Of a stretch of DNA of 53,347 nucleotides, positions 1-8,746 are shown piece by piece. The DNA comes from an uncultured Alphaproteobacteria bacterium. Its GTDB lineage: Bacteria; Pseudomonadota; Alphaproteobacteria; HIMB59. The first letter of the stretch is position 1, and each line of letters opens with the position of its first letter. The notes under the pieces are model-generated. The model was given only the letters and a program-made list of their open reading frames with translations. It searched no databases and was not told where the DNA came from. Position numbers and translations under genes: made by a program. The stretch is taken from NCBI GenBank assembly GCA_902632575.1, contig CACPCY010000002.1, forward strand, positions 1-53,347, in the 5' to 3' direction.

Positions 1-753
1 ATTACTACTGGTTTATCAGGAGGTAAATTCGGTATTTCAGTTGATCAAATTGACTTTGATACAATCTCTAATTTAGAGGGGGTAAACCTAAAAACACTCT
101 CTGTTCATATAGGAAGTCAAATAACTGATTATCAGAAGTTACTTGGTTCATATGAAAATCTAATCAAAATTGCAGATGAGCAAAATCTAAAAAATAATAT
201 AAATATTGATACTTTAGATTTTGGTGGAGGATTTGCTGTTCTTGATCACTCAGATAAAGAAATCAATTTTGATATTTGGAAAAATAATTGTAACAAAATA
301 CTTAATGGTAAAAATTATAATATTATTTTTGAACCTGGAAGGTTTATAGTAGCTGATAGCTGTGAACTTATCAGTAAAGTTTTATATATAAAAAATAGTG
401 GTAAAAAGAAAATTGCTATTATTGACTGTTCATTTTCTGAATACTTACGTCCAGCTTTGTATGACATAAAGCCACCAATAAAAGTTTCAAACAAGTCAAA
501 GGATGTTGAAATTTATGATATTGCAGGTGGAATTTGTGAGTCTACTGATTATTTTGTAAAAGATATTGAACTCCCCAAGATAAAAGTAGGAGACAATATA
601 GTATTTATGAATGTTGGTGCTTACGGATCCTCTATGTCCTCAACTTATAATAGTCGACCTCGACCTCTAGAGGTATTATTCAACAAAGATGAGTATCGTG
701 TTATCCGATCTCGTGATACCTTAGAAGATCTATGTAAAAATGAGATCATGTAA
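1..753 (+). CDS. lysA: Diaminopimelate decarboxylase, C-terminal part (5' end outside window)
   Basis: Frame 1 is open from the first base to the TAA at 751-753, giving about 250 residues of a PLP-dependent, alanine-racemase-fold decarboxylase. Visible family motifs, in order, are HIGSQ, the phosphate-binding DFGGGF, EPGR, the substrate-contacting CEST-D stretch (CESTDYF), and GAYGSSMSS followed by YNSRPRP near the end. These are the LysA signatures; the enzyme decarboxylates meso-diaminopimelate to L-lysine, the last step of lysine synthesis, in the cytoplasm. The N-terminal part with the PLP lysine lies upstream of the window. The stop overlaps the next start (TAATG), so the following gene is probably translationally coupled. 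Ornithine/arginine decarboxylase relatives are less likely because of the GAYG-SRPRP ending. Confidence 0.9.
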   Translation: MTTGLSGGKFGISVDQIDFDTISNLEGVNLKTLSVHIGSQITDYQKLLGSYENLIKIADEQNLKNNINIDTLDFGGGFAVLDHSDKEINFDIWKNNCNKILNGKNYNIIFEPGRFIVADSCELISKVLYIKNSGKKKIAIIDCSFSEYLRPALYDIKPPIKVSNKSKDVEIYDIAGGICESTDYFVKDIELPKIKVGDNIVFMNVGAYGSSMSSTYNSRPRPLEVLFNKDEYRVIRSRDTLEDLCKNEIM

Positions 754-1319
754 TGATAATATTTTTAAAGCGTGTAAATATTATAATTGCCTTAATCTTA
801 TTATTTTTAACTCTTGGTTTAATTAAATTTAAAAATAATTTATCTCATGGTCCTGTAAGTAACTTTAATGTTGATGCGATTGTTGTATTAACAGGGGGGA
901 AAGGAGAGAGAATAATTGAGGGTTATAAACAAATCGAAAAATCTAATCAAAACAAGTTGTTTATTTCTGGTGTTGATAATACCTTTAATTCAGAAGTTGT
1001 ATTAGTGAATATTCTTAACTTTGATCAAAACATTGTTGAATGTTGTATTGAGGTTGGATATTTATCAAAAAATACATATGAAAATGCATTAGAAACAAGA
1101 TATTGGGCCTTAGAAAAAAAAATAAAATCGATTTTATTAATTACTTCAGATTTACATATGCAACGTGCAGAATTTTTATTTAATCAACTATCAGGTTTGA
1201 AAGTAACTCCTTATTCTGTGAGCAATAGTGATATAGTCATTCCTTTTGAAAAATTGGTAGAGGAATACATTAAGTTAATTGTCTCAAAATTAGTTTTTAT
1301 AAAAAAATATGAAATTTAG
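753..1319 (+). CDS. DUF218 / YdcF-ElyC-SanA family membrane-anchored protein
   Basis: 188 residues. One N-terminal membrane segment (about residues 5-27) is followed by a DUF218 domain: DAIVVLTGG (residues 41-49), GERI, TYENA (about 108-112) and the conserved LLITSDLHMQRA stretch (about 128-139). Relatives such as ElyC and SanA are inner-membrane proteins linked to envelope and peptidoglycan or lipid-carrier homeostasis, but the family has no settled reaction. The start overlaps the lysA stop by one base, and the gene ends 11 bases inside plsC, so lysA-DUF218-plsC form one operon. Function beyond an envelope role is not shown by the sequence. Confidence 0.8.
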   Translation: MIIFLKRVNIIIALILLFLTLGLIKFKNNLSHGPVSNFNVDAIVVLTGGKGERIIEGYKQIEKSNQNKLFISGVDNTFNSEVVLVNILNFDQNIVECCIEVGYLSKNTYENALETRYWALEKKIKSILLITSDLHMQRAEFLFNQLSGLKVTPYSVSNSDIVIPFEKLVEEYIKLIVSKLVFIKKYEI

Positions 1320-1980
1320 TTTTTTAATAATATTTTATTTTACAACAGCTATTGTATTAATTATTTCTTTGTTAGGCCTTCCCTTCAAATATATAAAATT
1401 TAGATTTTTTGTGCTTTTCTTTACAAGAAACATGACAGTAATTTTAAAACTGTTTGGAATTAATATAGAAGTAATTAATTCTGATTTTGCCCACAAAAAG
1501 GGTTATCTCTATGCAAGTAAACATCAGTCAATGTTTGAAACAATATATTTTAATGAGCTCTTTTATAATCCTGCATATATTTTAAAAAAAGAATTATTGA
1601 ATATTCCATTATTTGGGACCTATCTTAAAAAATTGGGAATGATTGCTATCGATAGAAAACAAGGAATACATAGTCTTCGTTACGTAAATCAGCAAACAGC
1701 TGAATATTTAGATCATAGACCTGTAATAATTTTTCCTGAGGGAACCAGAACAACCTTTAAGGATCAACCAGATTTAAAACCTGGAATTTATTCTATGTAC
1801 AAGTCTTTGAACAAGCCAGTTGTGCCTATTGCTTTAAATTCTGGAAAATTTTGGCCTAAAAATAATCAGATTCATAAAGGCTCCATAACAGTAGAGTTTA
1901 AAGAACCGATACCTCCGGGGTTAAGCAAGCAAGAATTTTTAAATAAACTCAAAATGGAGATAAATAGCCTTAATCATTAG
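1309..1980 (+). CDS. plsC: 1-acyl-sn-glycerol-3-phosphate acyltransferase
   Basis: 223 residues. Two hydrophobic N-terminal stretches are followed by the acyltransferase core. Motif I is present as KHQSMFET, an H-x4-E form of the usual H-x4-D; the substrate-binding motif is FPEGTRT, and IAIDRK is motif II. The family transfers an acyl chain to lysophosphatidate to make phosphatidate at the inner membrane. The H-x4-E version is also seen in alphaproteobacterial PlsC-like proteins, so activity is expected, though an ornithine-lipid or other lyso-lipid acyltransferase cannot be excluded. The start lies 11 bases inside the preceding gene. Its 3' end overlaps the convergent tyrA 3' end by 11 bp. 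Confidence 0.85.
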   Translation: MKFSFLIIFYFTTAIVLIISLLGLPFKYIKFRFFVLFFTRNMTVILKLFGINIEVINSDFAHKKGYLYASKHQSMFETIYFNELFYNPAYILKKELLNIPLFGTYLKKLGMIAIDRKQGIHSLRYVNQQTAEYLDHRPVIIFPEGTRTTFKDQPDLKPGIYSMYKSLNKPVVPIALNSGKFWPKNNQIHKGSITVEFKEPIPPGLSKQEFLNKLKMEINSLNH

Positions 1981-2866
1981 GAATAAACTTTCCTGCTTGT
2001 CTTGCTTTTACAATTCTATCTCTTACGTTTTTGGTCTTCTTTAATTTTTTTAATAAATTCTTAGAATTTCCCTGATTGAGGGTTTTAGAAAATTTTTTTA
2101 GTTCACTTATGAAATTATTAGTTAATTTTTGAATTTGAGAATTATTTGCTAAAAATATATCCCTCCACATTTCTGGATCACTTCCTGCTACTCTAGTAAA
2201 GTCTCTAAATCCACCAGCAGAAAATTTTACAAGCTTTGAATTTAGTGAAGATTCTTTTTTCATTGCCGTCAAAACTAATGAATAGGAAATTAAATGAGGC
2301 AAATGTGAAGTCAAGCTAAGCACTTTATCATGCTCTTTTGCAGACATAATTTCTATTTTCATATTTAGTGACTTCCAAAACCTAACTATCTTGTTTATGT
2401 TTGTCTTGGAAGATTTTTTTAAAGGACAAATAATATTATATCTATTTGTAAATAGTCCATCAAATCCATTCTCCAGTCCAGCTTTTTCAATACCCGCTAT
2501 TGGGTGTGAGGGAATAAAATTAAATTTATATTTTTTTTGATTATATAATTTTTCAATATTTACTTTTGTTGAGCCCACATCTGTAACAATTGTTTTATCT
2601 AAATTAATGTTGCTAAGTTTTTTGAATATAGATTGATACTGGAGCATAGGTACACAAATAATTATGAGATCAATATTTAAATTGTTGATTTCTTGAAATG
2701 ATTTCAAAACTTTTACATTATTTAATTTTGATTTATTAATTCTAATTTTGAGGTTATTGGATTTATCAAAGGCAAAAATATTAACATTTTTGTATTTTTT
2801 AATTACTGATCTTGCTATTGATGATCCAATCATTCCAAAACCAATGATGAGAATATTTTTAAACAT
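1970..2866 (-). CDS. tyrA: Prephenate / arogenate (cyclohexadienyl) dehydrogenase
   Basis: 298 residues. The N-terminal Rossmann motif is IIGFGMIGSS (about residues 7-16), followed by DVGSTK (96-101) and SHPIAG (about 119-124), which are typical of TyrA/TyrC-type dehydrogenases that oxidatively decarboxylate prephenate or arogenate with NAD(P) toward tyrosine. The RVAGSDPEMW stretch near residue 225 is also family-typical. No ACT regulatory domain follows, so feedback control through such a domain is not expected. Its start overlaps the hisC stop by 8 bases, matching the common alphaproteobacterial pairing of an aromatic/histidinol-phosphate aminotransferase with this dehydrogenase. Choice between prephenate and arogenate cannot be made by eye. 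Confidence 0.88.
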   Translation of the reverse strand: MFKNILIIGFGMIGSSIARSVIKKYKNVNIFAFDKSNNLKIRINKSKLNNVKVLKSFQEINNLNIDLIIICVPMLQYQSIFKKLSNINLDKTIVTDVGSTKVNIEKLYNQKKYKFNFIPSHPIAGIEKAGLENGFDGLFTNRYNIICPLKKSSKTNINKIVRFWKSLNMKIEIMSAKEHDKVLSLTSHLPHLISYSLVLTAMKKESSLNSKLVKFSAGGFRDFTRVAGSDPEMWRDIFLANNSQIQKLTNNFISELKKFSKTLNQGNSKNLLKKLKKTKNVRDRIVKARQAGKFIPND

Positions 2867-3914
2867 TAAATTTATTGGCTGTTTTTACTGCCTTTTTCAT
2901 GTCACTTTTTGTTCCAATGGTCATCCTAACAAAATTATGTAATCCATATGATGACAATGATCTGACTGTAATTTTATTAGAGTGTAAAAAATCAACAAAT
3001 TTTTGAGTTATTGATGAACTTTTAAACTTTAAAAGGATAAAATTGGCCTGAGTATCAATGGTTTCAAATAATTTGCTATTTAGACCTCTGCAAGTAAGAG
3101 ATTTGTTTACAAAATTATTTTTTACAGAGTCATTAATCCATTTTTTATTTTTCAAAGACTCTTGGGCTGCTATGCAAGACAATCTTGATACATTAAAAGG
3201 CTTTTTATATTGATAGAGTTGAGAAATAAGCTTTGAATTAGCATATCCCCAACCTACTCTTAAGCCGCCTAGAGCAAAAATTTTTGAAAAAGACCTTGTT
3301 ATAATTAAATTAGAATATTTTTTAACTAATTGCATTCCATCATCATATTTTTTATCTCTAATGTATTCACAGTATGCTGAGTCTAAAACAATAATTGTTT
3401 TTTTACTTACTTTATTTAAAAATTTAATTAATTCATTTTTGTAAAAAATAGACCCAGTAGGATTATTGGGGTTAGCTAAAAAAACAATTTTTGTTTTTGA
3501 GCTTATAATTTTACTTAAATTTTCTAATTTAAATTGAAACTCTTTATCATCATATTTTTTTACTTTGCATCTAAAGTGTTTTGCATAGATTGAATACATA
3601 GCAAAAGCGTATTTAGTAAAAACGACTTCATCATTGGGTTTTGAAAAAGTAGCATATATCATTTGGAGAACTTCATCTGAGCCTGCGCCTAATATAATTT
3701 GTTTATTATTTATTTTATAAGTTTTAGCAATTTGATTAATTAAACTCTCTCCATCAAGCTCAGGATAGATATTTGAAAATTTAATATTTTTTTTTATTAA
3801 TGATTTTACAGATTTAGCTGGGCCATAGTTGTTCTCATTTGATGAAAGCCTTACATACCCTTTAAATACTTCTGATCCACCCTTGTAGGTATTTTTTGGT
3901 TGGCTATTTTTCAT
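2859..3914 (-). CDS. hisC: Histidinol-phosphate / aromatic aminotransferase
   Basis: 351 residues, class I/II PLP aminotransferase. Motifs seen are SSNENNYGP (24-32), NPNNPTGS (148-155), DSAYCEY (178-184) and the PLP-lysine motif SFSKIFALGG with Lys211, followed by RVGWG. This layout is HisC-type. In alphaproteobacteria such enzymes next to tyrA often also transaminate prephenate or aromatic keto acids, so a dual role in histidine and tyrosine/phenylalanine synthesis is likely. It is first in a two-gene minus-strand operon with tyrA and diverges from metX across a 164-bp region. Confidence 0.88.
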   Translation of the reverse strand: MKNSQPKNTYKGGSEVFKGYVRLSSNENNYGPAKSVKSLIKKNIKFSNIYPELDGESLINQIAKTYKINNKQIILGAGSDEVLQMIYATFSKPNDEVVFTKYAFAMYSIYAKHFRCKVKKYDDKEFQFKLENLSKIISSKTKIVFLANPNNPTGSIFYKNELIKFLNKVSKKTIIVLDSAYCEYIRDKKYDDGMQLVKKYSNLIITRSFSKIFALGGLRVGWGYANSKLISQLYQYKKPFNVSRLSCIAAQESLKNKKWINDSVKNNFVNKSLTCRGLNSKLFETIDTQANFILLKFKSSSITQKFVDFLHSNKITVRSLSSYGLHNFVRMTIGTKSDMKKAVKTANKFNV

Positions 3915-4000
3915 AATTTTTTGATAATAAATAAACTATATAAAGAAAATATCATCATTTTATATTGAAAATTAATCCAAAAAGCCTTAAATTCCATTTT

Positions 4001-4047
4001 CACCGATTTGATAGCAGCTTGCGGGTGTAAAACAGCTAAAGCGTATC
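4001..4047 (+). promoter_or_regulatory. SAM-II riboswitch upstream of metX
   Basis: The 5' untranslated region of metX has the SAM-II layout. CACC (4001-4004) pairs with GGTG (4024-4027) as P1. The conserved loop sequence ATTTG (4006-4010) is followed by GCTTGC (4017-4022), and the 3' strand carries the family hallmark GCTAAAG (4035-4041). GATA (4010-4013) can pair with TATC (4044-4047), and loop AGCT (4016-4019) with AGCT (4034-4037), giving the H-type pseudoknot. SAM-II elements bind S-adenosylmethionine and shut off methionine-synthesis genes in alphaproteobacteria. The element ends about 31 nt before the metX ATG, which suggests control at translation initiation. Confidence 0.88.
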
Positions 4048-4078
4048 TCCCGCAGTTATCTTTCGAACAGGTTTAAAA

Positions 4079-5200
4079 ATGAGAGAAATAATTGCAAATA
4101 CTGAATATCCAGGTTTCTTACTAAAATGCCAAGAAGAGCTACCATTGGACTCTGGTAAAAAAATTAAGAATTTTCAAATTGCTTATCAAACATATGGAAG
4201 TCTTAATGCTCAAAAAAATAATGCAATTTTGGTTTGTCATGCATTAACTGGTGATCAATTCCCTGCAGAGGAAAATCCTATAACTAAAAAAAATGGTTGG
4301 TGGGAATTAATGATTGGACCCGATAAGCCTATTGATACGAATAAATACTTTGTTATCTGCTCGAATGTTCTTGGGGGCTGTGTTGGAACGACAGGTCCTA
4401 ATGATAATAATCCTGATACCTCAAAAATATATGGTTTAGATTTTCCCACCATAACGATTAGAGATATGGTGAGAGTACAAAAAATTCTTGTTGATGAGCT
4501 TGGAATATCCAAATTGCTTTCTGTAGCTGGTGGTTCAATGGGTGCGATGCAAGTTCTACAATGGGCTGCTACTTATCCAAAGAGTGTAAGATCTATTATG
4601 AGTATAGCAGGTTCATTGAAACACTCTGCCCAAAATATTGCATTTGACGAGGCAGGAAGGCAATCCATTATGTTGGATCCTCATTGGCAAAATGGAAGAT
4701 ATTTGGAGAGTAATGAAAAACCTGAGAATGGTCTCTCTGTTGCAAGAATGATAGCTCATATTACTTACTTATCTGAGAAAGCTTTTCAAAATAAATTTGG
4801 TCGAAATTTACAAGAAAAAAATGATTTATCTTTTGGCTTTGGAATAGACTTTCAGGTCGAAAGTTATCTTCGTTATCAAGGTAGATCTTTTGTTGATCGA
4901 TTTGATGCTAATAGCTATCTATATATGACTCGAGCAATGGATTATTTTGACGTGAAAGATGAAATTATTGCAAATAAAAAAACTATAATTGAGAATTCGA
5001 TCCGATTTCTAGTTTTATCATTTACCAGTGATTGGCTATTTCCAACAAAAGAGTCAAGAGAGATAGTATCTTTACTAAATTCTATTGGGTCCAATGTTAG
5101 TTTTGCTGAGGTCGTATCAGATAGAGGTCATGATAGTTTTTTATTGGATGAGCCACAATTTTTTAAGGTTGCTCAGGGATTTTTAAAGGGAATAAAATGA
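4079..5200 (+). CDS. metX: Homoserine O-acetyltransferase
   Basis: 373 residues, alpha/beta-hydrolase fold. The nucleophile elbow GGSMGAMQ puts the catalytic serine at about 153; Asp about 318 (SDWLFP) and His about 351 (RGHDSFL) complete the triad. The early CHALTGDQ motif (53-60) is typical of MetX. It acetylates L-homoserine with acetyl-CoA, the first committed step of methionine synthesis by the trans-sulfuration or direct sulfhydrylation routes. It is preceded by a SAM-II riboswitch and overlaps metW by 4 bases, so metX-metW is a methionine operon repressed by S-adenosylmethionine. Specificity for acetyl versus succinyl donor is inferred from the family. Confidence 0.93.
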   Translation: MREIIANTEYPGFLLKCQEELPLDSGKKIKNFQIAYQTYGSLNAQKNNAILVCHALTGDQFPAEENPITKKNGWWELMIGPDKPIDTNKYFVICSNVLGGCVGTTGPNDNNPDTSKIYGLDFPTITIRDMVRVQKILVDELGISKLLSVAGGSMGAMQVLQWAATYPKSVRSIMSIAGSLKHSAQNIAFDEAGRQSIMLDPHWQNGRYLESNEKPENGLSVARMIAHITYLSEKAFQNKFGRNLQEKNDLSFGFGIDFQVESYLRYQGRSFVDRFDANSYLYMTRAMDYFDVKDEIIANKKTIIENSIRFLVLSFTSDWLFPTKESREIVSLLNSIGSNVSFAEVVSDRGHDSFLLDEPQFFKVAQGFLKGIK

Positions 5201-5793
5201 GAAAAGACTATGAGATCATTTTAAAATTAATTCCAGAAAACTCAAAGGTGTTGGATATTGGTTGTTCTGATGGAGAGCTAATCACTTACTTAGAAAATAA
5301 AGGAATAAGTGCTCAAGGTGTGGAATTAAATCAAGAAAAAGTAATTAAATGTTTGGAAAAAGGATTAGATGTAATACACGGTGATATAAATTTAATAGTT
5401 GAAGATTTTCCATTTAATCAATTCGATTATTGTCTTTTGACTCAGACAATTCAGGCAGTTCAAGAACCAGACCAATTATTAAACACCCTCAAAAAAGTAA
5501 GTAAAAATATCATTGTAAGCTTTAATAATTCGGCACGTCTGAGTAAAATTTCAAATTTTCTTTTAACAGGAAGTTTTGACTCGCTTTTAAAAAAAGCAAA
5601 CAGTGATCACTGGTATAATACTGATTATATTCACCCATGTAGCATCAAAGATTTTAAAAAATTAGCAACAGATCTGGATCTAAAAATAATTTCAACATTT
5701 GATGTCCTTTCTCAAAAGAAATTTGAAAATGGCAAGATTCCTTCAAATTTGTTTTGTAAAGAAGTTCTCTTCCATATTACTAATGAACAGTAA
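5197..5793 (+). CDS. metW: MetW, methionine biosynthesis methyltransferase-fold protein
   Basis: 198 residues. The class I SAM-binding motif is [11 protein letters not shown] (about residues 18-28), and the [12 protein letters not shown] stretch around residue 90 is typical of MetW. MetW is found directly after metX in many proteobacteria and is known to stimulate MetX-type homoserine acetyltransferases; no methyl acceptor is firmly established. The 4-base overlap with metX fits co-translation in a complex. It shares the SAM-II riboswitch. Confidence 0.9.
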   Translation: MRKDYEIILKLIPENSKVLDIGCSDGELITYLENKGISAQGVELNQEKVIKCLEKGLDVIHGDINLIVEDFPFNQFDYCLLTQTIQAVQEPDQLLNTLKKVSKNIIVSFNNSARLSKISNFLLTGSFDSLLKKANSDHWYNTDYIHPCSIKDFKKLATDLDLKIISTFDVLSQKKFENGKIPSNLFCKEVLFHITNEQ

Positions 5794-6139
5794 AAATATA
5801 ATTTTTGTCTATAACGCCAAAGGTGGGAAATGGAACTATATTCTTGATACAGTCCATAAATATGCCTCCCCAAGCACCTATGATTGCAATTTATGTAAAA
5901 TTACTCACGACCTGAAAATGCGCGAGGCATGGAAGAAATTTATTGATGGTTCACCACATAATTTTAAGTTTTTACATTCTGAAGAATTGGAAGAATTTAA
6001 TATTTTAAATTACAAAGATGACCTGCCTATATGTCTTGAGGAAAAAGAAGGTAAATACAAATTATTGATAAATAAGATACAAATGAATGAATTTAAAAAT
6101 GAATTTGAATTAATCAATGTTTTAGAAAAAATATTATAG
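5783..6139 (+). CDS. Uncharacterised small protein with CxxC motif, after metW
   Basis: 118 residues from the ATG at 5783, which lies 11 bases inside metW; an upstream in-frame ATG at 5699 would bury 94 bases of metW and is less likely. The start of the protein (IIFVYNAKGGKWN) looks like a buried beta strand plus loop. CNLC follows at about residues 35-38, with a later FLHSEEL segment. I recognise no named domain; similar short proteins are annotated as conserved hypothetical or GTPase-like, which the sequence does not support. Its position makes it the third gene of the riboswitch-controlled metXW operon. Its 3' end overlaps the convergent exporter gene by 6 bp. Confidence 0.7.
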   Translation: MNSKNIIFVYNAKGGKWNYILDTVHKYASPSTYDCNLCKITHDLKMREAWKKFIDGSPHNFKFLHSEELEEFNILNYKDDLPICLEEKEGKYKLLINKIQMNEFKNEFELINVLEKIL

Positions 6140-6886
6140 ACCTAGTAAACCCAAATAAATTAATCGAAGCGAGCCTATCACAACAAAAATATTAATAATG
6201 GTAAAAAAAGAATTATCTGAAAGTTTACTGTTCATCCAATGCCCCAAAATTACTCCAATTACTGCGATTGGTGAAAAAATTAAATAATTATATAACCTCT
6301 CAAAGTTTAATATTTCCAAATAGAAATACGGGATTAGTTTAAATAAATTTATTAAAGCAATAGAAAAAACTACGCCTGCAACAAACTGCACTTTTTTATT
6401 ATAAATTGACATAAAATATATATTTAATGGCAATCCTCCAGAATGAAGTACAAAACTAGTAAATCCTGCTAGCGCTCCCCAAAAAGATTTACTTCCATAA
6501 AAGGGTATTTTTTTTAAATTTTTGTTGTCTGCGATTAAGTAATTAAGCAAAACATATAGTAAGGAAATTGATCCAATAAAAATACTTATCATTGATAAAT
6601 TAATAAATTTAAACAAGATTGTTCCAATGATAACCCCCAATAAAGAATATGGTGCAATTGACCATAAAATTTTATATTCAAAATGTTTTCTATTTAAATA
6701 TAAAGCAATTACATCACATACAATTAACATTGGCATTAATATAGCTATTGCAGTTAAAGGACCATAAGTTATGGATAATAGGGTTACTGAAATTAAAGCC
6801 AATCCACCCCCGGAAAAACCTGATTTTGAAATTGCAAATAAAAGAATAGAAAAAGAAACTATTAAGTAATAACTAATATCTATCAA
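6134..6886 (-). CDS. TauE/SafE-family sulfite/anion exporter-like membrane protein
   Basis: 250 residues, almost entirely hydrophobic, about eight membrane segments. The first helix is followed by the glycine-rich SKSGFSGGG motif (about residues 20-28), typical of the TauE/SafE (former DUF81) family. A second conserved region near LAGFTSFVLHSGG (about 139-151) matches the internal repeat of this family. Members are proposed exporters of sulfite, sulfoacetate or other organic anions. The substrate here is unknown; proximity to methionine genes does not prove a sulfur role because it is on the opposite strand. Confidence 0.8.
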   Translation of the reverse strand: MIDISYYLIVSFSILLFAISKSGFSGGGLALISVTLLSITYGPLTAIAILMPMLIVCDVIALYLNRKHFEYKILWSIAPYSLLGVIIGTILFKFINLSMISIFIGSISLLYVLLNYLIADNKNLKKIPFYGSKSFWGALAGFTSFVLHSGGLPLNIYFMSIYNKKVQFVAGVVFSIALINLFKLIPYFYLEILNFERLYNYLIFSPIAVIGVILGHWMNSKLSDNSFFTIINIFVVIGSLRLIYLGLLGL

Positions 6887-6926
6887 AAATTGATCCTATA
6901 TTTTAAAATCTCAATATAGATTAATA

Positions 6927-7634
6927 TTAAGTCGGCACAAAATTTTTAATAGGTATTTTTTTTTGCTTTTTTGAACTCTTTGCGTAAACAATCTTTTTAC
7001 ATACGCAAGTCATTAGTCCTCCCATATAAGGAAAAAATAATTTACCTATTTTTTCAATTGTTCGGTGTGATTTATAATTTAAATAATGGTTCCATGGAGG
7101 AAAGTGCAAAAATGTTTTTCTATAATCAAGAACCAAAAAATCTTGTATTAATGATTTAAATTGCTTATTTGAGTAAGATCTGCCAAACCCAAAAGGATTA
7201 TTATCATAGCGAGTCCATATACCTGACCTTCTGGGAATAATTGATAAAAATAACCCGTTTGGCTTAAGTATTCTCCATATTTCTTCAATACTACTCTGGG
7301 GCTTATCAACGAACTCAAGTAAGTGAGTAGATATTACCACATCTACTGAACTCGGATCCAAAGGTAAGAAATATTCATGTATTATTTGGTGTTTGAAATC
7401 GTATTTCTCTTTAACATTACCACCTAAAAATTCTGGTTGCATAGAGGATATTTGTAAATTTTTATTTTGCTTACTGAGAAAATAAAGAAAAGGGTTTGTA
7501 TAACCATATCCACAAATAACACCATCGTTTAAGGAACCTAAATGAGTGTTTAATTGATGACGTATATTACGTTTAACAATAGTGCCCAGTCTTGAATTAT
7601 AAAAACTATAAATATCGGATGCGTTAATATCCAT
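6927..7634 (-). CDS. SAM-dependent methyltransferase next to gloB
   Basis: 235 residues. The methyltransferase-11-type core is recognisable from VVISTHLLEFV (about 99-109), with the post-II region IWRILKPNGLFLSIIPRR (about 119-136), a classic class I methyltransferase beta-strand arrangement. The glycine motif I is degenerate (VICGYGYTNP around 39-48). A divergent methyltransferase beside the glyoxalase II gene is a recurrent alphaproteobacterial arrangement. The acceptor is not known. It diverges from gloB over a 40-bp gap that must contain both promoters or overlapping leaders. Confidence 0.75.
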   Translation of the reverse strand: MDINASDIYSFYNSRLGTIVKRNIRHQLNTHLGSLNDGVICGYGYTNPFLYFLSKQNKNLQISSMQPEFLGGNVKEKYDFKHQIIHEYFLPLDPSSVDVVISTHLLEFVDKPQSSIEEIWRILKPNGLFLSIIPRRSGIWTRYDNNPFGFGRSYSNKQFKSLIQDFLVLDYRKTFLHFPPWNHYLNYKSHRTIEKIGKLFFPYMGGLMTCVCKKIVYAKSSKKQKKIPIKNFVPT

Positions 7635-7674
7635 TGTTGTATTTTAACGAGATTTACATAACATTCTATTTCTT

Positions 7675-8436
7675 ATGCAAAAACCTAATGTGTATTTGTT
7701 TCCCCAATTAGAAGATAACTATGGATATTTAATTAAAAATCCTCATGAAACACAAGGAGTACTAGTTGATCCCTCAGATCTAAATATGTGTTTAAAGATA
7801 CTTGAACTAAATGATTGCAGTGCTTCTCACATAATCATTACACATCATCACAATGATCACATTGGTGCTGTTGATGAAATTAAATCAAGATTTAAATCTT
7901 TAGTTATTGGGTACAAAAATGACTCCAAAATACCAAAACCAGATAAAGAAGTTGAAGATCACGAAATTTTTGAAATACACGGAAATGAATATAAAGTCAT
8001 ACATACTCCTGGACATACGCTTCAACACATAAATTATTTTATGCTTAAACATAATATTTTATTTTCTGGGGATACTCTATTTAGCATTGGATGTGGAAGA
8101 ATGTTTGAGGGAAATCCTGAAGTTTTTTGGAACAGTTTGTCTAAGTTAAAACAATTACCTGAAGATACAAAAGTATATTGTGGGCATGAATATACGATGG
8201 CTAATTTAAAATTTGCCCTAAACATAGACCCTGATAATGAAAAGCTTAACGAATATTATAAATGGGCCTCACACCAAGAAAAAGAGCATCGACCAACAAT
8301 TCCAACAACTCTCTCAGACCAATTGCTCTGTAATCCATTTTTGAGATGTGACACAGATCAATTTATGAAATTTTTTGACTCGCAAGATGCAACAGAGGTA
8401 TTTGCTAAAATGCGCTCTGCTAAGGATAATTTCTAG
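7675..8436 (+). CDS. gloB: Hydroxyacylglutathione hydrolase (glyoxalase II)
   Basis: 253 residues, metallo-beta-lactamase fold. The metal motif THHHNDH gives His57, His59, Asp61 and His62. HTPGH follows at about 111-115, SGDTLFSIGCGR at about 127-138, and CGHEYT at about 169-174 supplies further metal and glutathione-contact residues. The C-terminal region with FLRCD is the glyoxalase II substrate domain. It hydrolyses S-lactoylglutathione to lactate and glutathione in methylglyoxal detoxification. Length matches the family. Confidence 0.93.
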   Translation: MQKPNVYLFPQLEDNYGYLIKNPHETQGVLVDPSDLNMCLKILELNDCSASHIIITHHHNDHIGAVDEIKSRFKSLVIGYKNDSKIPKPDKEVEDHEIFEIHGNEYKVIHTPGHTLQHINYFMLKHNILFSGDTLFSIGCGRMFEGNPEVFWNSLSKLKQLPEDTKVYCGHEYTMANLKFALNIDPDNEKLNEYYKWASHQEKEHRPTIPTTLSDQLLCNPFLRCDTDQFMKFFDSQDATEVFAKMRSAKDNF

Positions 8437-8489
8437 AAAATTATTTTAATCTTGGTGTTTTAATGAAATGTGCTAGTTTCGGAATACTT

Positions 8490-8735
8490 ATGAAAGACAC
8501 TTTTCAATTAGATAGCGATATTGCTGATGCTTTTCAAAAAAAGCAAATGGATAAAGTATGCTCCCTTTACTATGAAGCAGCAAATTACTTCGAAGATAAG
8601 GCTGATATTGAAGCAGCATGTTTTTTCTATACACAAGCCTTAGTAATGGCTTTAGAAGAAAATCATGAACTTAAGGAAAAGATTATATACAAGCTTGAAA
8701 AATACGGCAGAAGTAAAGACGCAACTTTAAATTAA
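8490..8735 (+). CDS. Small uncharacterised helical protein downstream of gloB
   Basis: 81 residues from the ATG at 8490, which has GGAA about 6 bases upstream; an in-frame ATG at 8463 would add nine residues with no visible ribosome site. The sequence (YYEAANYFEDKADIEAAC and FYTQALVMALE) resembles a single tetratricopeptide-type helical hairpin. I recognise no family name. It lies between gloB and ung on the same strand with short gaps, so it is probably in the same transcript. Confidence 0.7.
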   Translation: MKDTFQLDSDIADAFQKKQMDKVCSLYYEAANYFEDKADIEAACFFYTQALVMALEENHELKEKIIYKLEKYGRSKDATLN

Positions 8736-8746
8736 CTAAAATCTGA

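Noticed and set aside
1309..1980. H-x4-E in place of H-x4-D in the PlsC catalytic motif
   Set aside because: The Glu form occurs in alphaproteobacterial relatives as far as I recall, and the rest of the protein is normal, so it is not a sign of inactivation.
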